In this document: positions 62,496-64,000 of the stretch, one piece after another | How positions within the stretch are numbered: the stretch's first letter is position 1 | Layout: each line of letters opens with the position of its first letter | From: Oscillatoria acuminata PCC 6304 | Lineage (GTDB): Bacteria > Cyanobacteriota > Cyanobacteriia > Cyanobacteriales > Laspinemataceae | DNA length: 64,000 nt | NCBI RefSeq assembly: GCF_000317105.1 | Contig: NC_019693.1 | Coordinates: 1,550,001 to 1,614,000, forward strand | Direction: 5' to 3' | Translations under genes and position numbers: made by a program | The notes under the pieces: model-generated | Seen by the model: only the letters and a program-made list of their open reading frames with translations | What the model was told of the DNA's origin: nothing | Database searches by the model: none

Positions 62496-64000
62496 ATGGC
62501 AGTCAACTTAGCCGATTTAAACTTTTATCGCGCCGTCAACCCCGATTTAGCCGGATTAAACGACCCCGAAGCCTTTTCCCATCTCATCAATGCGGGAGTC
62601 AACGAAGGACGAGTTTTTTCCCCCTACATCGACCTCAATTTGTATCGCGCCATCAATACAGACTTAGCCGCTGCCGGATTAACCAGTAACCGGCAATTGT
62701 ACGACCATTTACAAAATGCCGGAGTAGCAGAAGGACGCAGTTTTTCCTCAGTTTTTGATGCCAATTTCTATCGCGCCGCCAATCCAGACTTAGCCGCTGC
62801 CGGACTGAATAACGAGCAACTTTTGGACCATTTTCGAGCCTCCGGCATCAACGAAGGACGAGCTTCTGCACCGAGTTTTTCCGTGAGTTTTTATATTGCC
62901 GCCAACCCGGATTTACAAGCAGCCGGTTTCAACTTCCAACAAGCACTCCAACACTATGTCTTCGCCGGAATCCGCGAAGGACGAATGGCTGCACCTGGAG
63001 GACCTGTTGCGCCACCCCAACCACCGCCACCTCCTGCCGATCCGGGTAATACTCCTGGAACTGCTTTAAATGTCGGTACTCTCATCGGTACCCGTGCATT
63101 TGACGAATTTGTCGGTTTTGACGATCGCGAAGATTACTATCGCTTTGACGTCAGCAGTCCGATGAACTTCAATCTGTATTTAGATGGATTGACTGCTGAT
63201 GCTGATGTATTGTTTTATGAAGATACTAACAGAAATGGTGTGATTGATTCCGGTGAAAATATCTTCACAAATAGCCGGAGAGGTGGAATAAATTCTGAAT
63301 CGTTCAGTCGCATTTTAGCAGTTGGGAGTTACTTTGTTCTTGTTCAAGCAGACTCCGAAGGACGCAATACGAACTACACCCTTCGGCTTGTCAACCAAAC
63401 CAGCGAAGCAGTAGATATTGGTCTTCTCAATGGAACCCGTAGTTTTAGTGATCTGGTGGGGAGAACAGACCCTCGCGATTACTACCGATTTAACCTCACC
63501 AGTCCCAGTAGTTTCAACTTGACCTTAGACGGATTGACTGCTGATGCCGATGTAATTCTTTATGAAGATACAAACAACAATGGTTTAATTGATTCGGGAG
63601 AAGATATCTTTACAAATAGCCGGAGAAGTGGAACAAATTCCGAATCAATCTCTCGTAACTTGCCATCAGGTAACTACTTTATTGTGGTTACAGGTGATGA
63701 AGCAAATACGAATTATAACCTGCAAATTTCTGCGACACCTGGCGTTAGTCCTCAAAGCACCAACCCAATTAACCTCAGTGACAGTGCAATTTCCGAATTT
63801 ACTGCTGACCCCCTTATCAATCCCCGCAGTTTTAATACTGCCAATGATTCAGCCATTCAAACCTTCACAGCGGATGGGAATGCTGGGAGTGATTTGACTG
63901 GTGGATTGGGGAATGCCACGGCTAATTTACTCCTCAAGGAATCCTTTACCGGAGGGAATGACTTCGCCAACCTGTTAGCAGCTAACCCGGTGGAAAATCC
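62496..64000 (+). CDS. Large repeat protein with PPC-like domains, 5' part
   Basis: The frame is open from ATG 62496 (AGAGG 5-9 bases upstream) to the window end: 501 codons, no stop. There is no signal peptide. Residues ~9-170 are four copies of a ~42-residue repeat (FYRAVNPDLAGL, LYRAINTDLAAAGL, FYRAANPDLAAAGL, FYIAANPDLQAAGF, each ending in G-x-x-E-G-R). A Pro-rich linker (~170-190) leads to two PPC-like beta domains (~190-300 and ~306-415), each with a calcium-loop-like segment (DTNRNGVIDSGE and DTNNNGLIDSGE). The repeats and PPC domains are typical of cyanobacterial secreted or surface adhesins and proteases. The C-terminus, where function would show, is outside the window. Confidence 0.85.
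   Translation, partial: MAVNLADLNFYRAVNPDLAGLNDPEAFSHLINAGVNEGRVFSPYIDLNLYRAINTDLAAAGLTSNRQLYDHLQNAGVAEGRSFSSVFDANFYRAANPDLAAAGLNNEQLLDHFRASGINEGRASAPSFSVSFYIAANPDLQAAGFNFQQALQHYVFAGIREGRMAAPGGPVAPPQPPPPPADPGNTPGTALNVGTLIGTRAFDEFVGFDDREDYYRFDVSSPMNFNLYLDGLTADADVLFYEDTNRNGVIDSGENIFTNSRRGGINSESFSRILAVGSYFVLVQADSEGRNTNYTLRLVNQTSEAVDIGLLNGTRSFSDLVGRTDPRDYYRFNLTSPSSFNLTLDGLTADADVILYEDTNNNGLIDSGEDIFTNSRRSGTNSESISRNLPSGNYFIVVTGDEANTNYNLQISATPGVSPQSTNPINLSDSAISEFTADPLINPRSFNTANDSAIQTFTADGNAGSDLTGGLGNATANLLLKESFTGGNDFANLLAANPVEN

Overview
The window is a piece of a cyanobacterial chromosome. The HIP1 octamer GCGATCGC recurs throughout, and several genes are cyanobacterial hallmarks: gun4, ictB, a divergent cyanobacterial Hfq next to dapF, a ThiD2-ThiE fusion, multi-PAS/GAF hybrid kinases and ComFB-type proteins. 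The abundance of dispersed palindromic repeats, TnpB, CHAT, Uma2 and DUF6883/DUF4926 genes suggests a filamentous Oscillatoriales-like species. The genus cannot be fixed from the sequence alone.

Layout. 0-5 kb: end of a GT2 glycosyltransferase, an unknown gene, a stand-alone tnpB between two copies of a palindromic repeat, a DUF1517 membrane protein and a GC-rich repeat cluster. 5-15 kb: housekeeping genes (thiS, thiDE fusion, beta-helix/SPOR-like envelope protein, a nuclease-fold protein, dapF, hfq, CPA2 antiporter, M23 peptidase). 15-26 kb: a ComFB-domain protein, then three consecutive minus-strand sensor kinase genes headed by a 2164-residue CBS/GAF/PAS hybrid kinase. 26.5-38 kb: an unrecognised 580-residue protein; a LuxR-type response regulator preceded by a structured leader and a 29-residue ORF that overlaps it; rfaE2; gun4; a complete IS1182-type insertion sequence with terminal repeats and target duplication; ictB; and a membrane histidine kinase. 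38-43 kb: Gfo/Idh oxidoreductase, rnc, RNase P RNA, tenA and corA.

43.5-58.7 kb is an accessory, defence-like stretch interrupted by housekeeping clpB. It holds a three-gene CHAT-protease operon (TPR-CHAT protease, 110-aa protein, two-helix membrane protein), a DUF6883/DUF4926 pair, a MazF/PemK toxin with antitoxin, a nuclease-fold gene, two tandem Uma2 genes, a WD40 propeller and a type II restriction-modification pair. The window closes with clpC, a 68-residue protein related to the N-terminus of the ComFB protein, and the start of a large repeat protein with two PPC-like domains that runs off the end.

The best candidate for an undescribed system is the CHAT operon at 43513-48889: a caspase-like protease with an intact His/Cys dyad, followed by a small unknown protein and a CorA-shaped two-helix membrane protein with a 4-base gap between the last two genes. 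This layout would fit protease-triggered membrane effector immunity, which is an inference. A second candidate is the hairpin with pseudoknot potential that overlaps the Shine-Dalgarno of the leader ORF ahead of the response regulator at 29163.
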